From positions 248,001 to 312,000 of the forward strand of contig JBLNCN010000011.1 of the NCBI GenBank assembly GCA_050260675.1: DNA of 64,000 bases. The letters are read 5' to 3'. Below the pieces are notes generated by a model. It worked only from the letters and a program-made list of their open reading frames with translations, made no database searches and had not been told where the DNA came from. Position numbers and translations under genes: made by a program. The stretch's first letter is position 1, and each line of letters starts with the position of its first letter. Below are positions 24,756-33,572 of this stretch, piece after piece. Origin of the DNA: JBBDIP01 sp050260675. GTDB lineage: Bacteria > Bacillota > Sulfobacillia > Fermentithermobacillales > Fermentithermobacillaceae.

Positions 24756-26015
24756 TCAACTCGCCTCAGATGTCTGCGGCGACGACTGCCCGCCTGCCCC
24801 GGGGTTGGCTTCCGAAGGGGCGAGATGCATCTCGCCGTAGAGATCCACTATATGAGCGGATTCAAGGACGTACCAGGGATACGGACGCGCCTTTCGGCCG
24901 AATTCCTCTGCAACCCACGCAAGGAATTGGTCGGCGCGGTCAGTGTCTCCCATCCTGGCTGAGGCCAGGGCCACCTTGGCCCACGGGAACCCGTCATACG
25001 CGCCACACTCGTTCCAGGCGGGGAACTGCTCGTTGAAATAGCTCCAAATTCGGTAGGCACGCTGGTCGTCCGTCCTCAATACGCCTTCAGTTATGAGGTA
25101 CAGTTGTGACACCGCATCGGGGTACCATCTCCCGGCCTTAGGATACCTCTTTCCGTACCACGACACTGTGTGAGCGTACTGCCCCCGGTACGCCGAGTAG
25201 AATACCCGCTCAATACCTAGACGCACATTCTCCGCCACAAAGGTCATCTGCGAAGCAACCTCGGGACGCCCCAAGAGCAGCAGCGCCTCAGCCCAGTCGA
25301 TGAGTCCCCGGTACACCTCACAGTTATCCATCAGGTATTTGGTGCTAGACCCGGGCGTCACGAACGTGAGGCCATCCTTGTCCTGGAGAGCGACGAGGAC
25401 GCTGGCCACGAGACCAAAGTCATCCAGATTGCTCTCGATGAAATCGCGATCACCGGTCTTGGCCAGGTAGTGGGACGCCAGCGATAGAAACGTGGCGGCG
25501 TAGCTGTCGGCCGAGTCGTATTCCAGGGTCGGGACCCATCCCTCCTCCGACAACTCGTAGTCGTACACCGTCCCGGCAAGACCGAACCTGTCCGGGCGGT
25601 TCAGGTGGTCAAGGTACCAGTCCATATAGCGGCGGGCGCGCCCGGGGTCGATATCGACCAGGGCCTTGGCTGCGAAATTGGCGAAGTAAGGGACTATCTT
25701 CTCGCCTAGCGGTGTCTGCGCTATCGCTCCGTCGGGCATCTGGCACGCGATGAGCCATCTGGTCTCGCGCTCGATCTCCTCTTCTATCGAAGCGGCCTCG
25801 AGGACGACCAGGGGCTCGGCGGCGCCAGCCACCCGCTCGGGAGTGAACGGCGGACCCCAATAGCGGGGCTCCCCGGGACTGAGGGCCATGCTCGAATCAA
25901 TGCCGGTGAGGAAGACCTCCCCGAGATACAGGCGGACGGGAGCGCTGGACAGCAGCGTGATCAACACGAGGCCAAGCAGAACCGGCGCTTTGCGCCGTAG
26001 CGGCAGCCGCCCCAT
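24756..26015 (-). CDS. exported six-hairpin glycosidase-like protein
   Basis: About 419 residues. An N-terminal signal anchor (LLGLVLITLLSSAPVRLYLG) is followed by an all-helical domain with repeated Trp/Tyr-rich helices (IACQMPDGAIAQTPLG, EYDSADSYAATFLSLASHYL, ECGAYDGFPWAKVALASARM), typical of the alpha/alpha-toroid (six-hairpin glycosidase) fold. Family and substrate are unknown, and no catalytic acid pair can be named with confidence. The ATG at 26015 has GGGAGGGG just upstream. It converges on the mscL-like gene and is divergent from the ger operon. Confidence 0.65.
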   Translation of the reverse strand: MGRLPLRRKAPVLLGLVLITLLSSAPVRLYLGEVFLTGIDSSMALSPGEPRYWGPPFTPERVAGAAEPLVVLEAASIEEEIERETRWLIACQMPDGAIAQTPLGEKIVPYFANFAAKALVDIDPGRARRYMDWYLDHLNRPDRFGLAGTVYDYELSEEGWVPTLEYDSADSYAATFLSLASHYLAKTGDRDFIESNLDDFGLVASVLVALQDKDGLTFVTPGSSTKYLMDNCEVYRGLIDWAEALLLLGRPEVASQMTFVAENVRLGIERVFYSAYRGQYAHTVSWYGKRYPKAGRWYPDAVSQLYLITEGVLRTDDQRAYRIWSYFNEQFPAWNECGAYDGFPWAKVALASARMGDTDRADQFLAWVAEEFGRKARPYPWYVLESAHIVDLYGEMHLAPSEANPGAGGQSSPQTSEAS

Positions 26016-26049
26016 TCCCGCCCCTCCCGGCCAGAGGATGTTGTAGACG

Positions 26050-26122
26050 CCAGATCGGATGTTGCAGAACACCAGATCGGGTGTTCCAGACGTGATGCTG
26101 CAAACGCGTGATGCTGCAAACG
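26050..26122. repeat. two short tandem repeats upstream of 26015
   Basis: ccagatcgg occurs at 26050 and 26072 (22-base period), and cgtgatgctgcaaacg occurs at 26107 with a near-identical copy at 26091 (16-base period). The repeats lie in the 276-base divergent gap between the exported protein gene and gerA, where promoters should be. Confidence 0.5.
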
Positions 26123-26291
26123 TTAGGGTACAGAATCATCGGAGTCTTCCCTATCCCAGAATAAAAGTCCTGCTAGACCGCATCCGAATCGATTGGCAGC
26201 TTTGGCATCACGTGGTGCGACGATATTCGGCGGCTTCGGGAAGAATACTTAAGGTGAGTGCGCGTCTCTTAGATGGTCTAGGAGGGATCGG

Positions 26292-27896
26292 TTGAACCCA
26301 TTCCGCCTTCTCACGAAGTTGGTCCGGCCCAGGCCTTCGCCGTCAAAAACCCAGCCTTCAAACCCTCCGGAGAATGACCTGTCAAAGGACCTTCAGCATA
26401 ACGTCGCGGCCATAAGGAAAGCGCTGCGTGACCCAGCGGACCTCTATGTCCGTGACTTGATCCTGGGCGACAATGATAGGAACCGGATCGCGGTTCTGTA
26501 CCTTCGCACTATGGTCGACCTGGTGGCCATAAGGGAGTCCGTGATAGACGCGCTTATGGCCCGAGACCCGCCCCGGTATGCGGGACTCGAGGGCGAAGCC
26601 CTGCTGGAGAGGCTTCACATGACTCTCCCGACCGTGCGCGGCGTTGAGCCGGTAACATCGCTGAGCAGCGCGGTAACGGCGATCCTGGCAGGCAAGGGAA
26701 TCCTCCTTCTCGACGGGGTGGCCAAAGGCTTGACTCTAGGCGCCCAGAAGAGCCTCTCGAGACCTTTCCAAAGTCCGACATCGGAACTCACTGTCATGGG
26801 TCCCCAGGTGGGCCTCACAGAGTCCATTGAGGAAAGCATCGGGCTGATACGGACTCGTCTGCGGACGCCGGACCTCGCGGTCGAAAGGTTCGTCATCGGG
26901 AGGAAATCGAAGACAGAAGTCCGCATGCTCTACGTGAAAGGTATCGCCCCCGAAGAAATCGTCGCGGAACTGCGAAGACGCCTCAAGGCGATCGACACGG
27001 ACGTGGTCCTGGACACCGGCACAATCAGGGCCCTCATCGAGGAGAGGCCTTACTCGCCGTTCATCCTGGAAAGGCTAACTGAGCGCCCCGATACTGTGGC
27101 CAGCGAACTCAACCACGGCCTAACTGCGGTTCTCGTGGACGGCTCCCCCTTCGCGCTGCTGCAGCCGTCCCAGTTCTTCACAGTCTTTGAGGCGTCTGAG
27201 GACTACTACACCAACGCGTGGGCGGCAAGCATGCTCAGGTTGATCCGCATTACCGCGTACATCATGTCGACGATTGCCACGCCCACGTACGTCGCGGTTG
27301 TCACCTTTCATCACGAGCTCGTTCCAATACCGCTCCTCCTGAACATCGCGTCATCGCAAGAAGGCGTACCGTTCCCGCTGGCGCTTACCGCACTCCTTGC
27401 AGAGATCGTCCTTGACGTAGTCAGAGAGGCAGGGGTACGCCTGCCGCAGCAATTCGGTCCTGCTGTCAGCATAGTCGGAGCGCTGGTCCTGGGCCAGTCC
27501 GCGATCCAGGCCGGATTCGTGCCCCCGGGCCTCATAATCGTGGTGATGTTCGCCACCATCGCGTCGTTCGCAATACCCAGAGCGGAGAAAGCCATCGCTT
27601 ACCGCCTCGTGCGGTTTCCCCTGCTTCTAGCCGCCTCTGCGCTTGGATTCCCTGGGCTCATGTTGGCGTCTCTGGCAGTTGTTTACCATCTGGCTTCGCT
27701 GAAGTCCCTAGGTGTGCCGTATTTCTCGCTATTCACTCCCGGGAACGTGCAGAGGATCATGAAGAAAATCGTGGTCGCTCCCGTTGAGATCCAGCCCAAA
27801 ACCAGGCCGTTCGGCCACCGGGACACCGTATCGCAAGGGCCTTTGCCGGAGCCCCGCGACCCCAAAAAGGCTCCTAGGCGGGGGGATCGTTTGTGA
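26292..27896 (+). CDS. gerKA: spore germination receptor A subunit (GerA family)
   Basis: 534 residues. The long hydrophilic N-terminal region (1-290) includes the GerA markers RDLILGDNDRNRIAVLYL and LDTGTIRALIEERPYSPF. Four to five membrane helices follow, with the family's PTYVAVVTFHHELVPIPLLL and FPLALTALLAEIVLDVVREA. It is the A subunit of a germinant receptor in the spore inner membrane that senses nutrients. The TTG start follows AGGAGG. The next gene overlaps by 4 bases. The symbol gerKA is used loosely; the germinant is unknown. Such operons are normally read by sigma-G in the forespore, but I could not identify a clear promoter. Confidence 0.95.
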   Translation: MNPFRLLTKLVRPRPSPSKTQPSNPPENDLSKDLQHNVAAIRKALRDPADLYVRDLILGDNDRNRIAVLYLRTMVDLVAIRESVIDALMARDPPRYAGLEGEALLERLHMTLPTVRGVEPVTSLSSAVTAILAGKGILLLDGVAKGLTLGAQKSLSRPFQSPTSELTVMGPQVGLTESIEESIGLIRTRLRTPDLAVERFVIGRKSKTEVRMLYVKGIAPEEIVAELRRRLKAIDTDVVLDTGTIRALIEERPYSPFILERLTERPDTVASELNHGLTAVLVDGSPFALLQPSQFFTVFEASEDYYTNAWAASMLRLIRITAYIMSTIATPTYVAVVTFHHELVPIPLLLNIASSQEGVPFPLALTALLAEIVLDVVREAGVRLPQQFGPAVSIVGALVLGQSAIQAGFVPPGLIIVVMFATIASFAIPRAEKAIAYRLVRFPLLLAASALGFPGLMLASLAVVYHLASLKSLGVPYFSLFTPGNVQRIMKKIVVAPVEIQPKTRPFGHRDTVSQGPLPEPRDPKKAPRRGDRL

Positions 27897-28993
27897 CAGA
27901 CAGGCTCAGCGCGCGCCAGCTCATGTTAGTCGTTGCTGTTATGCGGGCCTCAGCTATGCTGGTGCTCCTACCTGTAGTCATGGTAGGTGACGCCAGGCAG
28001 GACGCGTGGATCGCGTCCATCGTGTCCACCCTCCTGTCCTGCATTCTGGCCCTGCTCGCATCCGGACTGGCGGCGCGGTTCCCAGGCAAAAGCTTGGGCC
28101 ACATTGGGAAGGTCGTCCTTGGCCCCATCGGCGGGTGGCTGGTAATCGGACTCTTCGCGCTGTCCCACTATGTCTTGGCCCTTGCCAGAGCTCGAACGGT
28201 ATCGCTTCTGGTGATATCCCAGTTCATGCCCAAAACGCCGGGCTGGGCCATCGCTGTCCCGATGCTGGCGGTGAGTGTCTACGGCGCGATCCATGGGCCT
28301 GACACCGTGGGCCGGTCCGCGGAACCCGTGTTCGTGCTGCTGACCGGAATCCTGGTGCTGGGGACCGTCCTGCTCTACGCATCAAGGGTCGGCCCTGTAA
28401 CAAGCCTTAAGCCCATACTTGCCCGCGGCTTTATGCCCATCCTCGCGTCGTCGGTGTCGCCCGTATTCCTAGGCGCCGTCGGCAGCTCGGTCGTGCTTTC
28501 TCTAGGCAGATACGTTAAGAAGGCGTCGAGCCTGGGAAGAGCCGCGGTCTACGGGCTCCTCATAAGCGGCCTGTTCCTTACGGTGGTAGTACTACAGGTA
28601 CTGACCACCATCGGGCACCAGCAGGCCCAGCAGAGCCTCGCGCCCTTGCTGTCGCTTGCCGGTGCGATTAGCATTGAGGGCGTTGTTGAGAGGACTGACC
28701 TGTTGCTGCTGGCTTCATGGATCGTCGGAGTAACCTTCGATGTGACTATTCTCCTTTTGTCCTCATCTATCGTGATCGCGGACGCCCTCTCTATTGACTA
28801 CAGAAAAGTGGCGGCGGCGCTGTTCTTGGCAGGAGTCGTGCCGGTATCTCACCGGGTGACGGACGTGTTCAGCATGAGGATGGTCCACTCGCTTCCTGTC
28901 ACCGGGATCTGGACGCTTGTTGTGTTCCTGGGGGCCATCGGCGTCGTCTATATCGTTGCGCTGGTGAGACGCATTGACGGAAGGGAGAAGTGA
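27893..28993 (+). CDS. gerKB: spore germination receptor B subunit (GerB family permease)
   Basis: 366 residues with about ten membrane helices, an APC-superfamily transporter fold used as the ligand-binding subunit of germinant receptors. It starts RLSARQLMLVVAVMRASAML and ends with a short basic tail. GTG start overlaps the gerA stop by 4 bases (GTGA). In Ger receptors the B subunit binds an amino acid, which fits its fold; the ligand is unknown. Confidence 0.93.
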   Translation: MTDRLSARQLMLVVAVMRASAMLVLLPVVMVGDARQDAWIASIVSTLLSCILALLASGLAARFPGKSLGHIGKVVLGPIGGWLVIGLFALSHYVLALARARTVSLLVISQFMPKTPGWAIAVPMLAVSVYGAIHGPDTVGRSAEPVFVLLTGILVLGTVLLYASRVGPVTSLKPILARGFMPILASSVSPVFLGAVGSSVVLSLGRYVKKASSLGRAAVYGLLISGLFLTVVVLQVLTTIGHQQAQQSLAPLLSLAGAISIEGVVERTDLLLLASWIVGVTFDVTILLLSSSIVIADALSIDYRKVAAALFLAGVVPVSHRVTDVFSMRMVHSLPVTGIWTLVVFLGAIGVVYIVALVRRIDGREK

Positions 28994-29019
28994 GACTCGG
29001 ATATGGATGAGATCCGGAT

Positions 29020-30366
29020 ATGGCTATGAGACCACGAGGGCTCGTCTGGGCGATGGTAATCGTCATGTTGGCTGCTTCCACGTCCGGCTGCTGGGACCGG
29101 GAGGAACTCGATGAAGTCGGCATAGTAGGCGCTATCGGCCTAGACAAGGGCGGTGACGGCCAAGTGATTGTATCGCTTGAGGTCGTTAACCCGAAGGCGC
29201 TGGCCTCTGCCCAGACAATGGGCGGCGACTCAGCCCCGGTCGTCGCGGTGGTCCTGCGGGACCAGGCGGACACCATTTCCAGTGCGATAAGGAATGCCCA
29301 GAGACGCCTGCCCCGCACGCTAACTATGGGGCAGGTCAGCAGTATCATTGTCGGCCAGTCCCTTGCGCGTGAAGGGATAGGCCAATATCTTGACTTCGTC
29401 TTGCGTGACGCGCGGATACGCAACTCGGCGGTCCTTGCCACGTGCGATACCGGCTCCGGGCTCCTGCAGCGCCCTTTGATCGAGCCCATCCCATCTCGGG
29501 TCCTGTTAGCACTCTCGAACACGGCCCTGGCTGGCGGCAAGACGGTGCGGACGACCATCAATGAATTCACAGTCAAACTGGCCGAACCGGGCATCGAGCC
29601 TGTCACCCTGCATACCGCCGGCAGGAAGACTAAAGACATTCAGGTCAAAAGGCAGGGTGAGGAAGTAAAGCAGACCGACAAGGCCGTTATGCTGGAGCAG
29701 CCCATTGAAGCAAATGTAGATATCGAAGGCGAGCTGCCGCCGGACTCACCGGTACTGAACCCGCTCAAAGAGGCTGCCAGCGGGGAATCCGTCCCGGGAA
29801 TGACCATAGACGTAGGAGTAGCCGCCTACAAGGGCGACAAGCTGGTGGGCCTCCTCGATGGAGCGGAGGCAAGAGGGTACCTGTGGCTGTCAGGGGATCT
29901 CCGGGAAGCCTCTGTGGAGGTGCCTGACCCGTTTGGCTCAGGCAAGATGGTGGGGCTCGATGTCGTGCGGGCCAATTCCTCCATCAAACCCATCTTTGAA
30001 GGCGGACCCGAGGGCATCAAGATGCACGCGGAAATCCATGTGGACCTTGAGGCTGCCCAGTTCCAGTTGGCGACGGATCTCCGCAAGACCGGGATCATCG
30101 ATGCCCTGGAGCAATCACTGGACGCGCTGGTGACCCGAGAAATACGCGCCACACTGGAACGGGTGCAAAAGGAGTTCAAGTCCGACATCTACGGATTCGG
30201 CTACGAGGTGTACAAATCCAACCCGGACCTTTGGGCCACCATGGAGCATACATGGAACGACGAAGTCTTCCCCAACGTTGAAGTTGAACTCGACGTAGTG
30301 ACTCGCGTGAGGGCTCCTGGAGCCATCTACGGACTGTTGCCGCATGGGTTGCTGCCCAGGAAGTAG
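29020..30366 (+). CDS. gerKC: spore germination receptor C subunit (Ger(x)C lipoprotein)
   Basis: 448-residue lipoprotein. The signal peptide ends in the lipobox STSGC, followed by the strongly conserved WDREELDEVGIVGAIGLDKG. The Ger(x)C three-domain body runs to the end, with TALRKDGT-like loops absent and the C-terminal segment ALVTREIRATLERVQKEFKS typical of the family. It sits on the outer face of the spore inner membrane and completes the receptor. It follows gerB by 26 bases; the ribosome site is weak. Confidence 0.94.
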   Translation: MAMRPRGLVWAMVIVMLAASTSGCWDREELDEVGIVGAIGLDKGGDGQVIVSLEVVNPKALASAQTMGGDSAPVVAVVLRDQADTISSAIRNAQRRLPRTLTMGQVSSIIVGQSLAREGIGQYLDFVLRDARIRNSAVLATCDTGSGLLQRPLIEPIPSRVLLALSNTALAGGKTVRTTINEFTVKLAEPGIEPVTLHTAGRKTKDIQVKRQGEEVKQTDKAVMLEQPIEANVDIEGELPPDSPVLNPLKEAASGESVPGMTIDVGVAAYKGDKLVGLLDGAEARGYLWLSGDLREASVEVPDPFGSGKMVGLDVVRANSSIKPIFEGGPEGIKMHAEIHVDLEAAQFQLATDLRKTGIIDALEQSLDALVTREIRATLERVQKEFKSDIYGFGYEVYKSNPDLWATMEHTWNDEVFPNVEVELDVVTRVRAPGAIYGLLPHGLLPRK

Positions 30367-30375
30367 GTCTGTACC

Positions 30376-30407
30376 GCCCGCCGGGACCGGATAGGTCGCC
30401 GGCGGGC
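30376..30407. terminator. terminator between convergent gerC and anti-sigma genes
   Basis: gcccgccgg (30376-30384) pairs with ccggcgggc (30399-30407), and gacc/ggtc extends the stem inside, giving about 13 bp with a one-base bulge and the loop ggata. It is placed 10 bases after the gerC stop and 18 before the end of the leftward gene. T-runs are absent. Confidence 0.65.
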
Positions 30408-30424
30408 CGCACACACCGGATCAC

Positions 30425-31924
30425 TTACCTGGGGTCGTAACCCACCACCGACCAGATGCCGCTATCGTCCTGCCTGACCAACCTTTCGAGGTACACCCGG
30501 CTCACCGGTCCCTCGGAGACTTCCACTATTGCCTTAACACCGTCACTTGACACAATCGAGAACGCCTCGTACGGGATTTCCGGTTCACCCACGATACCGC
30601 CCGGAGTCACCCTCAGGTTGACGAAGGTCAGAGACACTGACAGCGGGTCCAACTGCCATGGGCTATGCCCGCCATCTACCTGCTTCTGGTCGTTCTCTGC
30701 CACTTCCATGTCGACTTGGACTCTCACTTGCGGACCCAACGATCCGTCTCCCTCCGCGGAAGGCAGTGTGAGATCAGTAGCGATCTGCCTTGCGATTTCG
30801 AGCCTGCCCTCACCCAAGACCGTTACTTCCAACCCTGCTTGCCGCCAGCGGAGACTGTCCTCCACGATCTCCAGGGGGCCGCCTGCCGCGTGTCCGATCG
30901 CTCCATGGGAAGCCGGGACAAACTCCCCTTGAGATACGGTCTGGACTACCGATGAATCACCGAAGTCTAGTACTATGCGGCCACTTGTATGAGCGATGAT
31001 CCTGTCGGGCACCTGTGACGGCATCAGAGGCGCGAACCCTGCGATGCCGGCTGCCTCAGCGGGAGTCGCCACTGTCTGGCCCGGGTCATCCTCCAGGACC
31101 GCGTAGCCTTCGGGAACCGCGTACGCGAAGTCGGCTGCGTTGACGCCGCTCCTGGCGTCGAACTCCGTATACATGTAGGTAGTTTGGATGCCGTTCTGCA
31201 CTGCCGTCCGCAGTTGCAGTGGTAGGTTGGATTCCTTGTCGATCCAGAGCTCGTAGGTTGCTCCGCCTGGAGGAGTTACCTCCAGCCTGGTCGCGGTCCT
31301 ACCCGCGACGACGTCCTCCCCGGCTTCAACGTGGGGATACTTCATGGCCCGCTCCGCTTCTGCACGCAGGTCAAGGCCCGAACGGTCAGGGTCAGGCAGC
31401 AGAGGAAGAACCGCCACCGTCTTGTCGCTCGGCCTGACCTGCCACTTCTTCTGGCCGTCGTTCACTGTGAGGGTGCCGTCTTCCAGCCTGGTCGCGTAGC
31501 CGCCTTCCCAGGACCATACCTCAACCCTGCGTATCACTTGAGATTCACCCGACAGCGTACGGTAGCTCTTCTCGAGCACGCCGTGGTATGAATCTATCTT
31601 GCCTACTGCCCGCGACATTGCGTGTACCACGTCGCGACCGAATATCCCCGACGACACCGCGACACCAATGAACAGCATCAGTGCCGCGGCGATCCCGGCG
31701 AACGCTTGCCAGGCCGGTCTCCGCCGTTGCCGGGCTGAAGTCACTTGCTCGACGATCCTGCGGCCGAGCTCCTCCGGCGCCTCGGGCTGCTCCTTCAAAC
31801 CTCTCACCAACCTAGCAGCGGCCAGAAGATCGGCCTCTTCCGGGCTTTCCGGCGTCCTCGGGCGCCGCTCGTTCCTCAATTCCTCAATCATTGCATCAAC
31901 GGCGTTTTCGATTTCCTTGCTCAC
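30425..31924 (-). CDS. membrane anti-sigma factor with LolA/MucB-like outer domain
   Basis: 499 residues. Cytoplasmic residues 1-75 are charged and helical, one membrane helix lies near 80-102 (WQAFAGIAAALMLFIGVAVS), and the outer part contains a LolA/MucB-like half-barrel (GVLEKSYRTLSGESQVIRRV, then WIDKESNLPLQLRTAVQNGI) and a second beta-rich domain. This is the layout of an anti-sigma factor that senses an envelope signal. No zinc-binding ZAS motif was seen. The GTG start overlaps the ECF sigma gene by 4 bases, which is the main evidence for the role. Confidence 0.78.
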   Translation of the reverse strand: MSKEIENAVDAMIEELRNERRPRTPESPEEADLLAAARLVRGLKEQPEAPEELGRRIVEQVTSARQRRRPAWQAFAGIAAALMLFIGVAVSSGIFGRDVVHAMSRAVGKIDSYHGVLEKSYRTLSGESQVIRRVEVWSWEGGYATRLEDGTLTVNDGQKKWQVRPSDKTVAVLPLLPDPDRSGLDLRAEAERAMKYPHVEAGEDVVAGRTATRLEVTPPGGATYELWIDKESNLPLQLRTAVQNGIQTTYMYTEFDARSGVNAADFAYAVPEGYAVLEDDPGQTVATPAEAAGIAGFAPLMPSQVPDRIIAHTSGRIVLDFGDSSVVQTVSQGEFVPASHGAIGHAAGGPLEIVEDSLRWRQAGLEVTVLGEGRLEIARQIATDLTLPSAEGDGSLGPQVRVQVDMEVAENDQKQVDGGHSPWQLDPLSVSLTFVNLRVTPGGIVGEPEIPYEAFSIVSSDGVKAIVEVSEGPVSRVYLERLVRQDDSGIWSVVGYDPR

Positions 31925-32424
31925 GTTGCCTGCGCCCCCTTCTTCTGCTCTAGCAGCGCTTCTCTCAGGGCACAGAGAGCCCGGTACTGAAGTCCTCGTA
32001 CCGAATCCTCGCTCTTGCCCATCTTGAGGGCGGTTTCAGAACGGGAGTACCCCTGGACAATGCGTAGTTCCAGGACCTCCCGGTACTCGTCGGGAAGGCG
32101 GGCCATGAGCTCGCAGAGGCCGCTCGAAGGTGCCTCATCGCCGCCGGATGCCGCGACCAACGCCGCCTCTTCCAGAGGCGATAGCGCTCCGCGCGCCCTC
32201 TTGCGCCGCCAGGAGTCCCTGACGAGGTTGGTCGCAGCCGCCTTTAGGTATCCCATGTTGGGTGGCTCGCTTCCGGAGAAGCCTTTGCTGACGATGCGGA
32301 GATAAGTCTCCTGGGTCAGGTCCTCGGCCTCTTCCTTGTTCTGGACGAGCCGGTATATGTGGCGGTAGATAGCGGGCCAGGTCTTTTCACACCAAGCCCG
32401 CATCGATGTGTCTGATGTTCGCAT
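31921..32424 (-). CDS. ECF-type RNA polymerase sigma factor
   Basis: 167 residues with region 2 (IYRLVQNKEEAEDLTQETYL, including the core-binding and -10 recognition helices) and region 4 (PDEYREVLELRIVQGYSRSE, a helix-turn-helix for the -35 element). No extra domains. It is followed, with a 4-base overlap, by its probable membrane anti-sigma factor. ECF sigmas often read their own promoter; I could not find a convincing AAC-type -35 box in the 350 bases upstream. Confidence 0.92.
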   Translation of the reverse strand: MRTSDTSMRAWCEKTWPAIYRHIYRLVQNKEEAEDLTQETYLRIVSKGFSGSEPPNMGYLKAAATNLVRDSWRRKRARGALSPLEEAALVAASGGDEAPSSGLCELMARLPDEYREVLELRIVQGYSRSETALKMGKSEDSVRGLQYRALCALREALLEQKKGAQAT

Positions 32425-32458
32425 CTCTGCCCTCCCTCACCTATGAAGACGGGGCAAG

Positions 32459-32794
32459 TTACCGGATCGTCACGAACAGGATAATGTAATCTTCTCCCAA
32501 CTGGGGCAAGCGAGCCAAACGCTCTGCCGCGTCTGGCGAGTTCGAGCCGCTGCCGCTGTTGGCCAGTCCAGCCTGTTGCCGCAGCAAGTCAAACTCACAC
32601 ACGGCAATGGTAACGGTTTCCGCTGCATTCAGGGCAGAGCCGGTGGAATTCCCGCGGAAAACCGTATAATGGTATGGCACGGTATCCGACGCTGCTGTGC
32701 TCGGCGGCCTGTACGGCGACGCGACATCTGGAGTGCAGCGCCGAGTGGTAGGGCATCCACAGGAAGGGGTCCACGGCTTGATATCCCGCCTCAT
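32459..32794 (-). CDS. possible short ORF or gene remnant
   Basis: Most of the 353-base gap 32425-32777 is spanned by a leftward reading frame whose last 55 residues look protein-like (ETVTIAVCEFDLLRQQAGLA and ARLPQLGEDYIILFVTIR). Its first 50 residues look random and overlap the phosphoesterase start region. No ribosome site was found. It may be the C-terminal remnant of a lost gene; function unknown. Confidence 0.25.
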   Translation of the reverse strand: MRRDIKPWTPSCGCPTTRRCTPDVASPYRPPSTAASDTVPYHYTVFRGNSTGSALNAAETVTIAVCEFDLLRQQAGLANSGSGSNSPDAAERLARLPQLGEDYIILFVTIR

Positions 32795-33572
32795 CTCCCG
32801 CTTGGTCGGCTGGACAGTATTGCTGGTTGTCCTTTGCGCCGTTTACGCCTACGCCATCGAACCCAGGTGGATACACCTGGAGGAAGTCACCGTCCGCGTT
32901 AGTTCTCTGCCAGCCGGGCTCGAGGGATTCACTATTGGCGTAGTCGCCGACCTACATCTGGACGAGACCCCACTGGAGACCGTACTCCGCGCGACACAGG
33001 CTCTGGCTGCCCGGAATCCGGACGTTGTGGTAGCGGTCGGGGACTTCGCCAGCGAGAAGGGCAAGATCGAGGCAATCAACCAGGCGCTTGAGCCCTTCGA
33101 GCATCCTTACGGGGTGCCCGGAAACTGGGACCGGTGGGTCGAAAACCCCGGTAACCAGGACGACGTGCGCCTCGACATGCTGGTGAACCGGGGCGTTCTT
33201 GTCGCGCCCGGCCTGTGGTTGTGCGGGATAGATGACGCGCTATTGGGGTGGCCCTCGATTGATGAAGCAGTGGCCGGGGCGCCGCGCGACGCCATCCGGA
33301 TCCTGTTGGCCCACGAACCCGACGTTGCCGATTGGGTCGAGCCGGAACACGGGATCACGCTGCAGATATCAGGACATTCTCACGGGGGCCAGGTCCGTCT
33401 GCCTTGGTATGGGCCCGTCCTTCTGCCGCCGATGGGCCGGGACTACCCTGCCGGATTGGCGTCCACTCCAACACACACGGTGTACACCACCAGGGGCATT
33501 GGGACGGTCCACATCCCCGTACGGTTCCTCAGCCCGCCTGAGATCACGCTGATTACTCTGGTCGGGGAATAA
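32778..33572 (+). CDS. membrane-anchored metallophosphoesterase (YkuE-like)
   Basis: 264 residues. One N-terminal helix (WTVLLVVLCAVYAYAI), then the calcineurin-like core: VVADLHLD (D-x-H), VVAVGDFAS (GD), GVPGNWDRW (normally GNHD, here Trp for His), LLAHEPD and SGHSHGGQVRLP. The block order matches YkuE-type phosphoesterases that act outside the membrane. The GNWD variant occurs in part of the family and may alter metal use. The TTG start has AGGAAGGGG 8 bases before it. It converges on the next gene with a 20-base overlap. Confidence 0.85.
   Translation: MISRLISRLVGWTVLLVVLCAVYAYAIEPRWIHLEEVTVRVSSLPAGLEGFTIGVVADLHLDETPLETVLRATQALAARNPDVVVAVGDFASEKGKIEAINQALEPFEHPYGVPGNWDRWVENPGNQDDVRLDMLVNRGVLVAPGLWLCGIDDALLGWPSIDEAVAGAPRDAIRILLAHEPDVADWVEPEHGITLQISGHSHGGQVRLPWYGPVLLPPMGRDYPAGLASTPTHTVYTTRGIGTVHIPVRFLSPPEITLITLVGE

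Noticed and set aside
26279..26291. Sigma-G promoter directly upstream of gerA
   Set aside because: Some -10-like AT-rich words occur near 26230-26250, but no pair with correct spacing and consensus could be defended.
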